A stretch of 37,101 nucleotides of DNA from Snodgrassella alvi_G (GTDB taxonomy: Bacteria > Pseudomonadota > Gammaproteobacteria > Burkholderiales > Neisseriaceae). The position numbers were made by a program, and so were the translations under genes. Location of the stretch: NCBI GenBank assembly GCA_946478525.1, contig CAMLCH010000025.1, positions 1-37,101 of the forward strand, in the 5' to 3' direction. The notes beneath the pieces were generated by a model, which saw only the letters and a list, made by a program, of their open reading frames with translations, was not told the origin of the DNA and did not search any database. Of this stretch, positions 26,278 to 35,085 are shown piece by piece; the stretch's first letter is position 1; every line of letters starts with the position of its first letter.

Positions 26278-27204
26278 GTGGAAAGAACAGCACTGATTTT
26301 CAATGTACAAAAGTACAGCATTTATGATGGTCCTGGCGTAAGAACACTGGTTTTTTTTAAAGGTTGTCCGTTACGTTGTAAATGGTGTTCTAATCCAGAA
26401 AGTCAAAGTAGATCGTATCAGGTCATGTTAATGCGTAATTTATGCAATGATACCGGTGCCTGTATCTCTGTCTGTCCCGTAGGTATTCACAGTTTAGATG
26501 GATCTGGAAAACACGCATTTTCCAAAACCACGGAATGCATTGGTTGTCGGCTTTGTGAAAATACCTGTCCTAGCCGAGCAATTGCTATTGTTGGGCAAGT
26601 CAAAGCTATATCTGAGCTAATGGCGGTAATTGAACAGGATCGTTTTTTTTACGAAAGCTCAGGTGGTGGTGTGACTTTAGGGGGAGGCGAAGCATTAGCT
26701 CAACCTGAAGCAGCCCTTAATTTATTGATGTCTTGTAAAAAAGCAGGAATTAATACCGCGATTGAAACTACCGGATTTACTTCTTTAGAAATTTTACAGA
26801 AAGTGGCCGAATGCATAGATTTATTTTTATATGATATTAAACATATGGATACCCAGAAACATTATGAGGGTACCGGTGTTCATAATGAGCAAATTCTTAA
26901 TAATCTGCAATGGTTATTAGAAAACCGTTATAACGTTAAGGTTCGTGTGCCATTGCTTAAAGGGTTTAATGATAGCGATGAAAATCTGATTAAAATGGCT
27001 GAGTTTTTACAACCATATCAAATGAATAAGAATTTCAAAGGTATCGATATTTTGCCTTATCACAAGTTAGGAGTGAATAAATATAATCAATTAGAAAGAG
27101 ATTATCTGGTGGACTGGGATCCGAATTTATCAGATGAAGATTTGACTCGAGTAGAAAATACACTTAAGAAATATGAGCTGCCAGTTTCGATAATAAAACA
27201 CTAG
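26278..27204 (+). CDS. cutD: glycyl radical enzyme activase (radical SAM)
   Basis: 308 residues. Cleaves S-adenosylmethionine to place the glycyl radical on CutC. The radical-SAM triad CxxxCxxC is C30, C34, C37 ('GCPLRCKWCSNPES'), with 'YDGPGVRTLVFFKG' before it. A ferredoxin-like insert at 50-105 has one complete auxiliary motif C87-C90-C93-C97 ('CIGCRLCENTCP'); the other reads C56-NDT-GA-C62-ISV-C66-P, with T59 where the second Cys normally stands. Later, 'GGGVTLGGGEALAQPE' and 'DLFLYDIKHMD' are family hallmarks. GTG start with AGGG upstream, 27 bases after cutC. Without the missing ligand the first cluster may be altered or absent. Confidence 0.93.
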   Translation: MERTALIFNVQKYSIYDGPGVRTLVFFKGCPLRCKWCSNPESQSRSYQVMLMRNLCNDTGACISVCPVGIHSLDGSGKHAFSKTTECIGCRLCENTCPSRAIAIVGQVKAISELMAVIEQDRFFYESSGGGVTLGGGEALAQPEAALNLLMSCKKAGINTAIETTGFTSLEILQKVAECIDLFLYDIKHMDTQKHYEGTGVHNEQILNNLQWLLENRYNVKVRVPLLKGFNDSDENLIKMAEFLQPYQMNKNFKGIDILPYHKLGVNKYNQLERDYLVDWDPNLSDEDLTRVENTLKKYELPVSIIKH

Positions 27205-27619
27205 TTATTCTTTTATACTTTGTTTAGTATTTAGATAAATGAAGATGATAATTTGTTTACTAGAATAAAAATACCCAAAACCAAGTATTAAAAGAATAAA
27301 TCATAGAAAAAACACAGTTAACTGATTAAATGTCTTTAATAAGTTATATTTAAAGCAAAATAATGATATTAGAATTAATCAAGATAAATATCTTAGATTT
27401 ATTTTAGTATTTTATTATTTGTACCAATGAAAATTAATCTGCATAAAATACATCTTTTATAATTGATATTAATTTGTCAATTAATTGTATAAATTATTAT
27501 TGATCAAATTTTTATCTAAATATCTATTTAAATTAGCTATTAGAAATATTTTGATAAAATAATAAGTTGTAGCAAAACTGAAGTGATTGAGCCATTGAAT
27601 TTTTGCTGAACAAATCAAG
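27205..27619. other. AT-rich gap at the right border of the cut block
   Basis: 415 bases with no gene. GTTATTCTTTTATACTTTG (27204-27222) is nearly the inverse complement of 27281-27300, a long-range inverted repeat that could help end cutD transcription but has a 58-base loop. No transposase, tRNA or attachment site is visible. Confidence 0.3.
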
Positions 27620-28609
27620 TTAATTTTGCAAATCAGTGTTTTTTCGACCTAATACCAGCCATAAAAACACAATACCGCCACAAAATTCAATGACAACACT
27701 TAATACTCCCTGCATACCTAGTAAATGTTCAAACAAAAACTGCCCGCCAATTAGTACTAATGCTGCCACCAGAAAAGCAGCAGGAATTCTTAGACTGTGC
27801 TTCATGTTTGGGGCACATACATTAACCAGAGCGCAAATTAATAAACCAAAAAAGCTTACCGGTCCCACAAGGGCGGTAGATACAGAAACGAGTAAAGCGA
27901 TCCATAAAAGTAGTTGACGACTGAAACGAATGTAATCTAATCCCAATGCAATACCGGCATTGCGCCCGAGCATCAGAACATCTAATTGATATCGCATTTT
28001 CCATATCCAAATAATACTTATCAACATAATGATCAAACCGATTATAAGTAGGTCTGGATTGACAGAAGTAAACTGAGCAAAATAACTGGTTTGGGCGACA
28101 GTAAACAGGGTAGGGTCAATGAGTCGTTGCAGAAGACTATTGATACTGCGAAACATCACTCCGAAAATCATGCCTGTCAGTATTAGTCTGGCCAGATCAC
28201 CATCGCTCTGCTTAGTTAAAGTTCGAAACAGTAATAATGAGGCCAGCATCATAACAGGTGCTTCAATGATAAATTTGGTCAGACTGCTGATACTCACATA
28301 ACCGACAACACCAAAAACAAATAAGGCTATAGTCTGAAGTAATAAGTACAGCGAGTCATAACCTAATAAGCCCGGCGTCAAAATAGAATTATGGCTTAAA
28401 GTTTGAAAGAGTAATGTTGATACGCCAATAGCATAGGAAACCGTCAGCAACATCAGTAATTTTTTGCCACGAAACTGGAGCACAAAATCCCAGTTTCCTT
28501 TGGCTCCAAAGGTCATAAATAGAATACAGGCAATGATCATTAGAAGTGTGAGCAGACCGAGAAATTTTAGGCCGGAGTGCTCTAAGGGAAGGGAAGATCT
28601 AAGCTGCAT
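27620..28609 (-). CDS. ferric-siderophore ABC transporter permease 2 (CeuC/FatC/YclO type)
   Basis: 329-residue FecCD-family permease with eight to ten hydrophobic segments, forming the inner-membrane channel with the product of the preceding gene. Visible: 'RGKKLLMLLTVSYAIGVSTLLFQTLSHNSILTPGLLGYDSLY' pattern at about 47-88 (the 'R...LL......G....QT...N.L..P..LG' feature of this branch), 'GRNAGIALGLDY' about 214-226 and 'GPVSFFGLLICALVN' about 247-262. Its start overlaps the end of permease 1 by 11 bases, so translation is coupled. Downstream on this strand, where the ATPase gene would be expected, lies the cut block instead. Confidence 0.92.
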   Translation of the reverse strand: MQLRSSLPLEHSGLKFLGLLTLLMIIACILFMTFGAKGNWDFVLQFRGKKLLMLLTVSYAIGVSTLLFQTLSHNSILTPGLLGYDSLYLLLQTIALFVFGVVGYVSISSLTKFIIEAPVMMLASLLLFRTLTKQSDGDLARLILTGMIFGVMFRSINSLLQRLIDPTLFTVAQTSYFAQFTSVNPDLLIIGLIIMLISIIWIWKMRYQLDVLMLGRNAGIALGLDYIRFSRQLLLWIALLVSVSTALVGPVSFFGLLICALVNVCAPNMKHSLRIPAAFLVAALVLIGGQFLFEHLLGMQGVLSVVIEFCGGIVFLWLVLGRKNTDLQN

Positions 28610-29567
28610 GGACAGGGGGCCTTTTGAACAGCAAATATAAAAAAACTATGGTTCCTATAATTCCGAAAATCATTGAAACCGGAACTTCATATGGCGGATC
28701 GATAGTACGACCGATAATGTCACATATCAGCAGTGCATTAGCGCCAAGTAAAGCAACTGAGGGCAAATTCTGCCGTAAACGGTCACCTGCCAGTCTGGAA
28801 ACGATATTTGGCACCACTAATCCAATAAATGGTATCTGGCCAACAGTCACCACCACAATTGCTGTTATCATGGCTACTGTGAATAAAGCAATCCACATCA
28901 TGCGGACATAATTTACACCCAGACTAATACTAATATTTTGTCCCAAACCGGCAATGGTGAGTCGATCAGCCAGTACATATATCACGATTGTCATTATTCC
29001 GGTCAACCACAGTAATTCATAACGACCGGCCAGAACTGCGGAAAAATCACCGGCAAACCAGACAGCTAACAGTTGTAAAGTGTTGGTTTCAATGCCAATA
29101 AAATTAACCAATGCTTCAATTATGCTGCCGTAAATTATGCCGATCAGCGGAATCATAATTTGTCGTTGCGCAGGCAAGCGTCGAAATAACAAAATAAAAA
29201 GTGTCATACCCACAAGGGCAGCGACACTGGCACAGCTCATTTTAGTCAGTTGCGGTGCTTGAGGATAATAGATAGAAACCAGTAATACGCCCAGAGCAGC
29301 ACTCTGAGTAGCACCCACCATATTCGGTTCAAGAAAGCGATTGCGTAAAACAATCTGTAACACCATACCAGCCACAGCCAGAGTGGCACCTGTCAAAATA
29401 ATGGCTATAGTGCGTGGTAGCCGGCTGTATAACAGTAAGGAAATAACCTCACTATCACTAAATAGGCTTCCCCAATGAAAATTTGCTGCACCTATACTAA
29501 TACTGATAATGATTAATATAGGCAGCAGCAAATAATTAACTAAATTTATCTGGGATGGACGAAACAT
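28599..29567 (-). CDS. ferric-siderophore ABC transporter permease 1 (CeuB/FatD/YclN type)
   Basis: 322-residue FecCD-family permease, polytopic. Visible: 'LLLYSRLPRTIAIILTGATLAVAGMVLQ' pattern at about 45-72 with 'NRFLEPNMVGATQSAALGVL' next, 'GLGQNISISLGVNYVRMMW' about 206-224, and 'GQIPFIGLVVPNIVSRLAG' about 243-261. The first permease after the binding protein; 95 bases with a hairpin separate it from that gene, and it overlaps permease 2. No strong ribosome-binding site at the chosen ATG. Confidence 0.92.
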   Translation of the reverse strand: MFRPSQINLVNYLLLPILIIISISIGAANFHWGSLFSDSEVISLLLYSRLPRTIAIILTGATLAVAGMVLQIVLRNRFLEPNMVGATQSAALGVLLVSIYYPQAPQLTKMSCASVAALVGMTLFILLFRRLPAQRQIMIPLIGIIYGSIIEALVNFIGIETNTLQLLAVWFAGDFSAVLAGRYELLWLTGIMTIVIYVLADRLTIAGLGQNISISLGVNYVRMMWIALFTVAMITAIVVVTVGQIPFIGLVVPNIVSRLAGDRLRQNLPSVALLGANALLICDIIGRTIDPPYEVPVSMIFGIIGTIVFLYLLFKRPPVHAA

Positions 29568-29591
29568 ATAGCATATATCTACAACTATAAA

Positions 29592-29632
29592 GCATACGCT
29601 TTATCGCCAAAGTTAAGCGTTAAAGCGTAGGC
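29592..29632 (-). promoter_or_regulatory. intercistronic hairpin between binding-protein and permease genes
   Basis: GCATACGCTTTA (29592-29603) pairs with TAAAGCGTAGGC (29621-29632), 11 of 12 bases, loop 17. There is no T run after it on the minus strand, so it probably stabilises the upstream mRNA or attenuates, giving more binding protein than permease. Confidence 0.5.
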
Positions 29633-29662
29633 TGTGGAGGGCAAAAATAATTAAACGATTAA

Positions 29663-30664
29663 TTATTTAGTAAAAGCTGTTTTGATATTAGTTAGATCAG
29701 TTTTTATTTGCTGAACACCGCCTGCAGCCAAATAGGCAGCACTGCTCAGATAAATAATGTGACCATTTTTCCAAGCTTTAGATTGACGTATTAAATCATT
29801 ATTTAGAACAGCTTGGGCAGTCTTGCCTTCTTCACCAATAGCTGCTGTGCGGTCGATCACGAATATCCAGTCGGGATTGGTTTTTTGTACATATTCAAAT
29901 GATACGGATTGACCATGCGGTGACGCAGGTATATTGCTGTCAGCAACTGGCACCCCAAGCTGTGTGTGAATCCAGCCAAAACGGGAAGAAGAACCAAAGG
30001 CTGAGAGTTTGCCGCCATTAACCATCAGAATCAATCCATTACCTTTACCTTTGATTGCTTGCTGAGTTTCTGTCAGTAAATTTTGAATATCGTTATGCAG
30101 TTTTTGAGCTTCTGCTTCTTTTTTAAATAATTTACCGTATGTATCAAGCAATTTTATTCCGTTTGCGATTAAATCTTGTCCGGTATCGGTCATATCAATA
30201 GTCGGGGCCAGTGCCGCGAGTTCATCGTATTTAGGAGCGGAACGGCCAGCAATAATAATCAATTCTGGCTTCAATGTATTAAGAGCTTCCAGATCCGGCT
30301 CAAATAAGGTACCGACATTAGTAACTGAATCCAAAGTTTGCTGCAGATGAGGTACCAATACTTTTTTGGGTGCTCCGGTAACTGGCACTTTCAATGCCGT
30401 CAGATCGTCCAGAGTAGCCATATCGAAGACCACTATTTTGGTAGGATTTTCTGGAAGAGATACTTCTCCGCGGGCTGTGTTAATGGTTATAGTCGGTGTG
30501 GCGGCAGCAGAGGCAGAAGCAGCTGGCACAGAACTGGTTGCAGATGCTCCATTGGCAGCATGACTAGCTGTATTATTACTATCACTATTTTTTTCACTGC
30601 AGGCAGATAGTAAGGACAGTCCCAAAATGGATAAAACAAGCGGTTTCCAGCAGGATTTAAACAT
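29663..30664 (-). CDS. ferric-siderophore binding lipoprotein (CeuE/FatB/YclQ type)
   Basis: 333 residues. Signal peptide 1-22 with lipobox 'LLSAC' (Cys22), then an A/S-rich linker to about 58. The periplasmic binding domain shows 'KIVVFDMATLDDLTALKVPV', 'NVGTLFEPDLEALNTLKPELIIIAGR' and 'PHGQSVSFEYVQKTNPDWIFVIDR', characteristic of the CeuE/YclQ branch, whose members bind catecholate siderophores such as enterobactin fragments or petrobactin. It would hand the ferric siderophore to the two permeases encoded next. AGGAAAA precedes the ATG; a half Fur-like box overlaps this region. Confidence 0.93.
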   Translation of the reverse strand: MFKSCWKPLVLSILGLSLLSACSEKNSDSNNTASHAANGASATSSVPAASASAAATPTITINTARGEVSLPENPTKIVVFDMATLDDLTALKVPVTGAPKKVLVPHLQQTLDSVTNVGTLFEPDLEALNTLKPELIIIAGRSAPKYDELAALAPTIDMTDTGQDLIANGIKLLDTYGKLFKKEAEAQKLHNDIQNLLTETQQAIKGKGNGLILMVNGGKLSAFGSSSRFGWIHTQLGVPVADSNIPASPHGQSVSFEYVQKTNPDWIFVIDRTAAIGEEGKTAQAVLNNDLIRQSKAWKNGHIIYLSSAAYLAAGGVQQIKTDLTNIKTAFTK

Positions 30665-30670
30665 AAAATT

Positions 30671-30689
30671 TTCCTATCATTATTGTTTA
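30671..30689 (-). promoter_or_regulatory. partial Fur-like box before the binding-lipoprotein gene
   Basis: On the minus strand AATAATGATAGG matches one side of the Fur palindrome well (8 of 9 in GATAATGAT); the other side does not match. It sits in the 77-base gap after the reductase gene, just before the ribosome-binding site. Confidence 0.3.
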
Positions 30690-30741
30690 CAAGAATTATA
30701 TTACCTGACAGAGTTGCCCGACGATTTCAACAATGGTGATA

Positions 30742-31548
30742 TTACTTATCAATGAAGTTATGGCGGGCTTCATGATAAGTTTCTTCATTTTCACCCTGAC
30801 GCCAGTAAGGAACAGCATAGTGACGTTGTGCCGGTAAATGCCAATGTTCACGTAAAATTTTTCTTATAGGCATAACCAGTGATGCCTCTCCAGCTACCCA
30901 CGCAAAATCTTCTTGATGCAAAGGAGTAAAATTGGCAATATGATCAACTATTGCCTTAATCTGACTCAGATTGCCATAAAATGAATGCAAATGCATAGCT
31001 ACCGGTAGATTTAATGCAGCTGGTAAATCTTCTGTCCGAGGTAATAAAAGCACGACATCCCCTGTTGCCAGCGGATCAATATCTTCTAATAGCGCTTCAG
31101 TAGCCGGTAAGGCCGTAATATCTGCTACAAATAAATACCGGGTTGCGCTTTTAAGCATTGGCATGGGGCCGCCGGGAGAGCTGATGCCCAGTACATCACC
31201 GCGTTGGGCTTTTTCTGCAAAGGCCGAGGCCGGACCGTTGTCACCATGTTTGACAAAATCAATAGTCAAAGTACATGCCTGAGCATCGTAATTGCGTAAA
31301 GTATAGGTACGCACAAAAGGTTTATTATCCGGTTCTGCCCAGTTAAAGCCATGATTAGAAAGTTGTGGTAATTGTGGTATAGCCTGACCGGATTTAGGTA
31401 GAAAAATTTTAATATGCGCACCGTTAAACTGATAAGGATATTGAGCCAGTGCTGGGCTATGCAAAACCAGACGACGTAAACTGGGACTAAGATCAATAAT
31501 ATCTTGTACATGAACAAGATAAACACTGTGAGATAGATTTTTTTTCAT
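30742..31548 (-). CDS. siderophore-interacting FAD-dependent ferric reductase (ViuB/YqjH family)
   Basis: 268 residues. Reduces ferric iron in imported siderophore complexes in the cytoplasm using NAD(P)H and FAD. Seen: the FAD-binding 'VRTYTLRNYD' about 79-88, 'IDFVKHGDNGPASAFAEKAQRGD' about 97-119, 'SSPGGPMPM', 'LFVADITALPATEALLEDI' about 139-157, 'DFAWVAGEAS' and the C-terminal 'AVPYWRQGENEETYHE', all hallmarks of the family. Starts two bases after the esterase stop, so the two are one transcript; 77 bases before the binding lipoprotein. Confidence 0.93.
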   Translation of the reverse strand: MKKNLSHSVYLVHVQDIIDLSPSLRRLVLHSPALAQYPYQFNGAHIKIFLPKSGQAIPQLPQLSNHGFNWAEPDNKPFVRTYTLRNYDAQACTLTIDFVKHGDNGPASAFAEKAQRGDVLGISSPGGPMPMLKSATRYLFVADITALPATEALLEDIDPLATGDVVLLLPRTEDLPAALNLPVAMHLHSFYGNLSQIKAIVDHIANFTPLHQEDFAWVAGEASLVMPIRKILREHWHLPAQRHYAVPYWRQGENEETYHEARHNFIDK

Positions 31549-31550
31549 TA

Positions 31551-32492
31551 TTATTTCTTAATTGAAGGTTGAAATAAAGTTAGCTGCAGACTTTTACCAA
31601 AAAGAGAACCATGATTTTCCTGCGGGTATTGTTCATATCTGATATCTAAATCAGTATATAATTGTAGTTCCCTTGTTAGTTTACTACCTACATCCCCTTG
31701 TTTCGCAGCTTGTTCATTACGCATTTTAATACGTTCTGCAACATACGGATTTTTTGGTATTTTATTTGATTTTAGCTTGCTGTTTAAAATCCATAAACTA
31801 ATGTTTTTCAGAGTAATCTTTTTTTGCAATAAGGCGCTGACCTCTGCCTCAATTATATTGCCGTGTAACCATACAGATGGATCAGCGGCTATATAGTGCT
31901 GAAAAAGATCTGGTTGGGTCAGCATTGTGTGTAATACAAACACACCACCATAAGAATGTCCCCAAAGAGTCTGGTTGCTTTGATTTACCGATGCTATTTG
32001 CTGTACAGCAGGCATAATCTGATCGCGAATTAAATTGAGAAATATACCGGCACCACCATTTTTGCGCGTGGGTACGAGTGGATCGATATTATTATCTTCA
32101 GGAGCAAGCGTATAATCAAAGGCACGTGCCATCACATCATATCGTTTATCTGTGGCATAACCCATAAGTACCAAAACTGGCGGTTGCTCTCTTTTAGCCA
32201 ATTGTTGCATATTGGCAGGGGTGAGTAAATCCAATACAGCATTTCCATCCAGAGCATAAAAGGTTGGAAAACCGTCTATTGGTGCACTCTGGTCTGGAAC
32301 AGCAATATACACTCTATAGTGACGCAACCCATCAACTGATGAAAAGGTTAACGTTGTAAAATGATAACCACTGTTTGGTTGCTCCAAAACGGCAAAATTG
32401 GCAACATCATTCAGATTAGGCTGGGCTTTAGCGGTATTATGCAAAATTAAGGCCGTAAAAAACATTAACAAAAAAATAATTACCTGACGCAT
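31551..32492 (-). CDS. periplasmic siderophore esterase, IroE-like alpha/beta hydrolase
   Basis: 313 residues from the ATG at 32492, chosen because it opens directly into a signal peptide (1-23, 'LILHNTAKAQ'); a TTG 12 codons upstream is less likely. Alpha/beta hydrolase of the esterase-D/Fes-IroE group: nucleophile S180 in 'WGHSYGG', general base H294 in 'YPQENHGSLF', oxyanion region near 'FYALDGNAVLDLL' (78-90). IroE-type enzymes linearise the trilactone of enterobactin-like siderophores in the periplasm, which fits the catecholate receptor next to it. Forms an operon with the reductase gene behind a Fur-like box. Confidence 0.87.
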   Translation of the reverse strand: MRQVIIFLLMFFTALILHNTAKAQPNLNDVANFAVLEQPNSGYHFTTLTFSSVDGLRHYRVYIAVPDQSAPIDGFPTFYALDGNAVLDLLTPANMQQLAKREQPPVLVLMGYATDKRYDVMARAFDYTLAPEDNNIDPLVPTRKNGGAGIFLNLIRDQIMPAVQQIASVNQSNQTLWGHSYGGVFVLHTMLTQPDLFQHYIAADPSVWLHGNIIEAEVSALLQKKITLKNISLWILNSKLKSNKIPKNPYVAERIKMRNEQAAKQGDVGSKLTRELQLYTDLDIRYEQYPQENHGSLFGKSLQLTLFQPSIKK

Positions 32493-32689
32493 TTTTGAGC
32501 TTTCCGCAGGTAGTGTTGCGCTGGTCAATCTTTAAAAATAATATAATGGTTTAAAATTAAAATTCTTTTAATCCATTGAAAATATGTTGAAAATTTTCAA
32601 TGAAATCTTTGATCAATGCTATGAATTTTATTTTCTTTATCAGTAGTTAACTGAATAAAATAAACTCAATTGCTGGACTGATCTTTTAA

Positions 32690-32708
32690 ATAAATAATAA
32701 TCATTCCC
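32690..32708 (-). promoter_or_regulatory. possible Fur box upstream of the esterase-reductase operon
   Basis: 13 of 19 matches to the Fur palindrome, with AATAATCATT intact. It lies about 200 bases before the esterase start in the 317-base gap (32493-32809). The leader between holds a 10-bp inverted repeat, CATTGAAAAT (32574-32583) with 32593-32602, of unknown role. Confidence 0.4.
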
Positions 32709-32765
32709 ATTTATGTACTATAGCTGATTTTAATTAATAAGTCACGGGAAAAATATAACAGTATT

Positions 32766-32800
32766 CTGTAACAGATTGCCAATACAACAAACTGTTACAG
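32766..32800 (-). terminator. terminator after the TonB receptor gene
   Basis: CTGTAACAG (32766-32774) pairs with CTGTTACAG (32792-32800); on the minus strand a TATATTTTT stretch follows about ten bases later. A moderate terminator directly after the receptor stop. Confidence 0.5.
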
Positions 32801-32809
32801 CAAAGAGTT

Positions 32810-35035
32810 TTAGAAAGAAACTTTCATATTGCCCCATACGGCACGACCACGCTCATTATAAGTATAGGCACTACCTCGTAAAGTAGAAGCATAAATACGT
32901 TTACTAAATATATTTGTCATGCCTGCTCTGATATGGATATTTTTGTTGACTGCATAACCGGCTGACATACCCCAAATACCATAACTACCAATTTCTTCAC
33001 CACTTAGCCCTGTAGTTCCTTGTCCGCCATTGCCCAGACCAGCTTCAACTGGTGTAACTGCAACTGTGCGAGGTTTCTGGCGACCATAATAAGTATAAGT
33101 CAGTAAAGTATCCCATTTCTCGGTTGGTGTCCATGAAAGAGAAGAGTTGATAGTATATTTAGGAATGACTGATAAAGGGTTTCCTGTTTCTTTGTTTTTA
33201 GAATTAAACATATAGGTAAAATTATTTACCCATTTCCATTTGCTGGTTAAAGGCAAAGTAAAATTGCCTTCCAATCCTTCCACTACCGCCTTACGCGTGT
33301 TGGTCCATTCAAAATAATCATAACCACCGGATTTACCAGCAGTCACAGTGCTGCCAGTAAAAATAATTTGTCGGCCCGCTTCAATTTTATTTTTATAATC
33401 ATTACGGAAATACGCCAATGAGGCTAAATAACCGTTTTTATTGAATTCGAGACCAAGTTCTTTATTAATACTGGTTTCAGGTTTTAAATCGCTGTTACCA
33501 ATCAGATAGCAGCCACGACCACTGCCTGAAGATGTAGCACAGCCATTACCTTTGCTATAAAGCATGTAACTATCTGTACTTTGATATAAATTCGGTACTT
33601 TATACGCACGGGCAATTCCTCCTTTAAGCAACCAGTTTGGGTGCAGCTGCCAGGCTAAATTTACAGCAGGGCTAACATTACCACCGGTTTTATTATTGTG
33701 ATCATAGCGAAGCATGGGCACCAGTTTTAATTGATTTGTCAGACTAATATTGTCTTCTATATAGCCTGCCCAGCTACTTAAACTTGGTGTATGGTTAGCC
33801 GCAGCGGGATAAATAGCGCCCGGTAAAATAATTCGTCGTAAACCATCAGCATCATCCAGCTTATCATGCTGATATTCCGCGCCCATGGTCAGCACATGTG
33901 CTACACCAAATTGAAATGGAATATGTACTTCACCAGTTAAACGTTTAGTTGTCAGAATACTGTCAAAGTAAGTAATATTTTTTGTGCCTAAATCCTGACA
34001 CAATCCTTCCGGACCGCCTGATAACGCTTCGGAACAATGACTATTGGTGGTTTTATCGTATTGTGCCACCAGCTTGGAGTCACCTCAGTCCCAAATACCT
34101 TCATGTGTCAGTACCAAGCTTTGGCGATATATTCGTCTGGTTTCTTTACCCCATAGACTACGTGTATAGTCTGTCTGTACATTATTCGGACCATCACCAT
34201 TATAGCGATTACCTTGTCTGCTGAAGCTACTATCAAGCGTTACTGTTTGAGCAGGTGTCAGGCGCCATGCCAAACGTGCACCCAGATCTTTATTGATCAG
34301 ACCTTCCTGTCCGGCAACTATAGATCTGAGATTTTTAGTACCGCGCTGATTAATATAGGGTGAATCTGCTTCACTTCGGTTTAAATTGCCATAAATGCGA
34401 AAACCCAATTTATCTTTAATTAAAGGTCCGCTTAAATCAAATCCAATACGGTGTGTATCACCTTCTTTTTCGTCCGCCGGTAAATTTATATAAGCATCAA
34501 TAGAGCCATGAAATTCATTACTGACCTTTTTTGTCACAATATTCACAACTCCGCCAGCAGCCCCTGAACCATAACGAGCTGCAGCTGGCCCGCGAATCAC
34601 TTCTATTGACTGAATCGCTTCAGCAGGTACCCAGTTACTGTCACCTATCGTATCGCGTTCGCCACGCCAACTCATCCGCGCACTATTACGTGACGTTACT
34701 GGACGACCATCAATCATAATCAAAGTATTTTCTGGTCCCATCCCACGAATATCAATCTGCCGCTTATTCCCATGTTGTCCGGAAGCTGTATTGCCAGTTA
34801 AATTCACCCCTGGCATGGTTCGTATTAGCTCAGATATATCATTTACCGGTATTTTGCGCTCAATATCTTTACTGTCTATTTTAGAAACACCTAAAGATTG
34901 TTTGACTTGCTTTTCGGCGGTGACATAAACATCGTCAAGCCGAGTGTATTGATCATCCTCAGCATGGCTTAAGCTGCTGATTAAAAGTGAAGGTAATAAA
35001 ATCAACCTTAATATGGGCATACGTTGATTAGTCAT
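32810..35035 (-). pseudogene. TonB-dependent catecholate siderophore receptor (FepA/PfeA/IroN type), interrupted by one stop codon
   Basis: 741 codons from ATG 35035, the length of FepA. Signal peptide ends at 'SLSHAEDD', TonB box-like 'DDVYVTA', plug with 'TGNTASGQHGNKRQIDIRG', 'NTLIMIDGRPVTSRNSARMS' and 'EVIRGPAAARYGSGAAGGVV', barrel with 'CSEALSGGPEGLC' (extracellular loop typical of enterobactin receptors) and C-terminal 'WGNMKVSF'. Codon 317 is TGA (34085-34087) in the context G-I-W-D-stop-G-D-S-K-L. No frameshift: reading continues in the same frame to the end, and relatives have Trp here, so TGG to TGA is the simplest change. The product would be a plug plus a few strands only. A GTG at 34069 could not give a working receptor. 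Sequencing error or readthrough are alternatives. Confidence 0.88.
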
Positions 35036-35066
35036 TGTTGTTAACAAAATTTAAAAGATATTAAAT

Positions 35067-35085
35067 AATAATGATAATAATTATT
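35067..35085 (-). promoter_or_regulatory. Fur box upstream of the TonB receptor
   Basis: 16 of 19 positions match GATAATGATAATCATTATC; centre intact (AATAATGATAATAATTATT). It sits 32 bases before the receptor ATG in the 336-base divergent gap (35048-35383), well placed for iron repression by Fur. The rest of the gap is AT-rich promoter DNA. Confidence 0.75.

Noticed and set aside
27204..27300. Inverted repeat as the end of an insertion sequence.
   Set aside because: No transposase, no matching end elsewhere and very AT-rich arms; at most a weak terminator.
32810..34069. The downstream half of the TonB receptor as a separate gene starting with GTG.
   Set aside because: It has no signal peptide or plug and continues the same frame after one TGA; it is the second part of a broken receptor gene.
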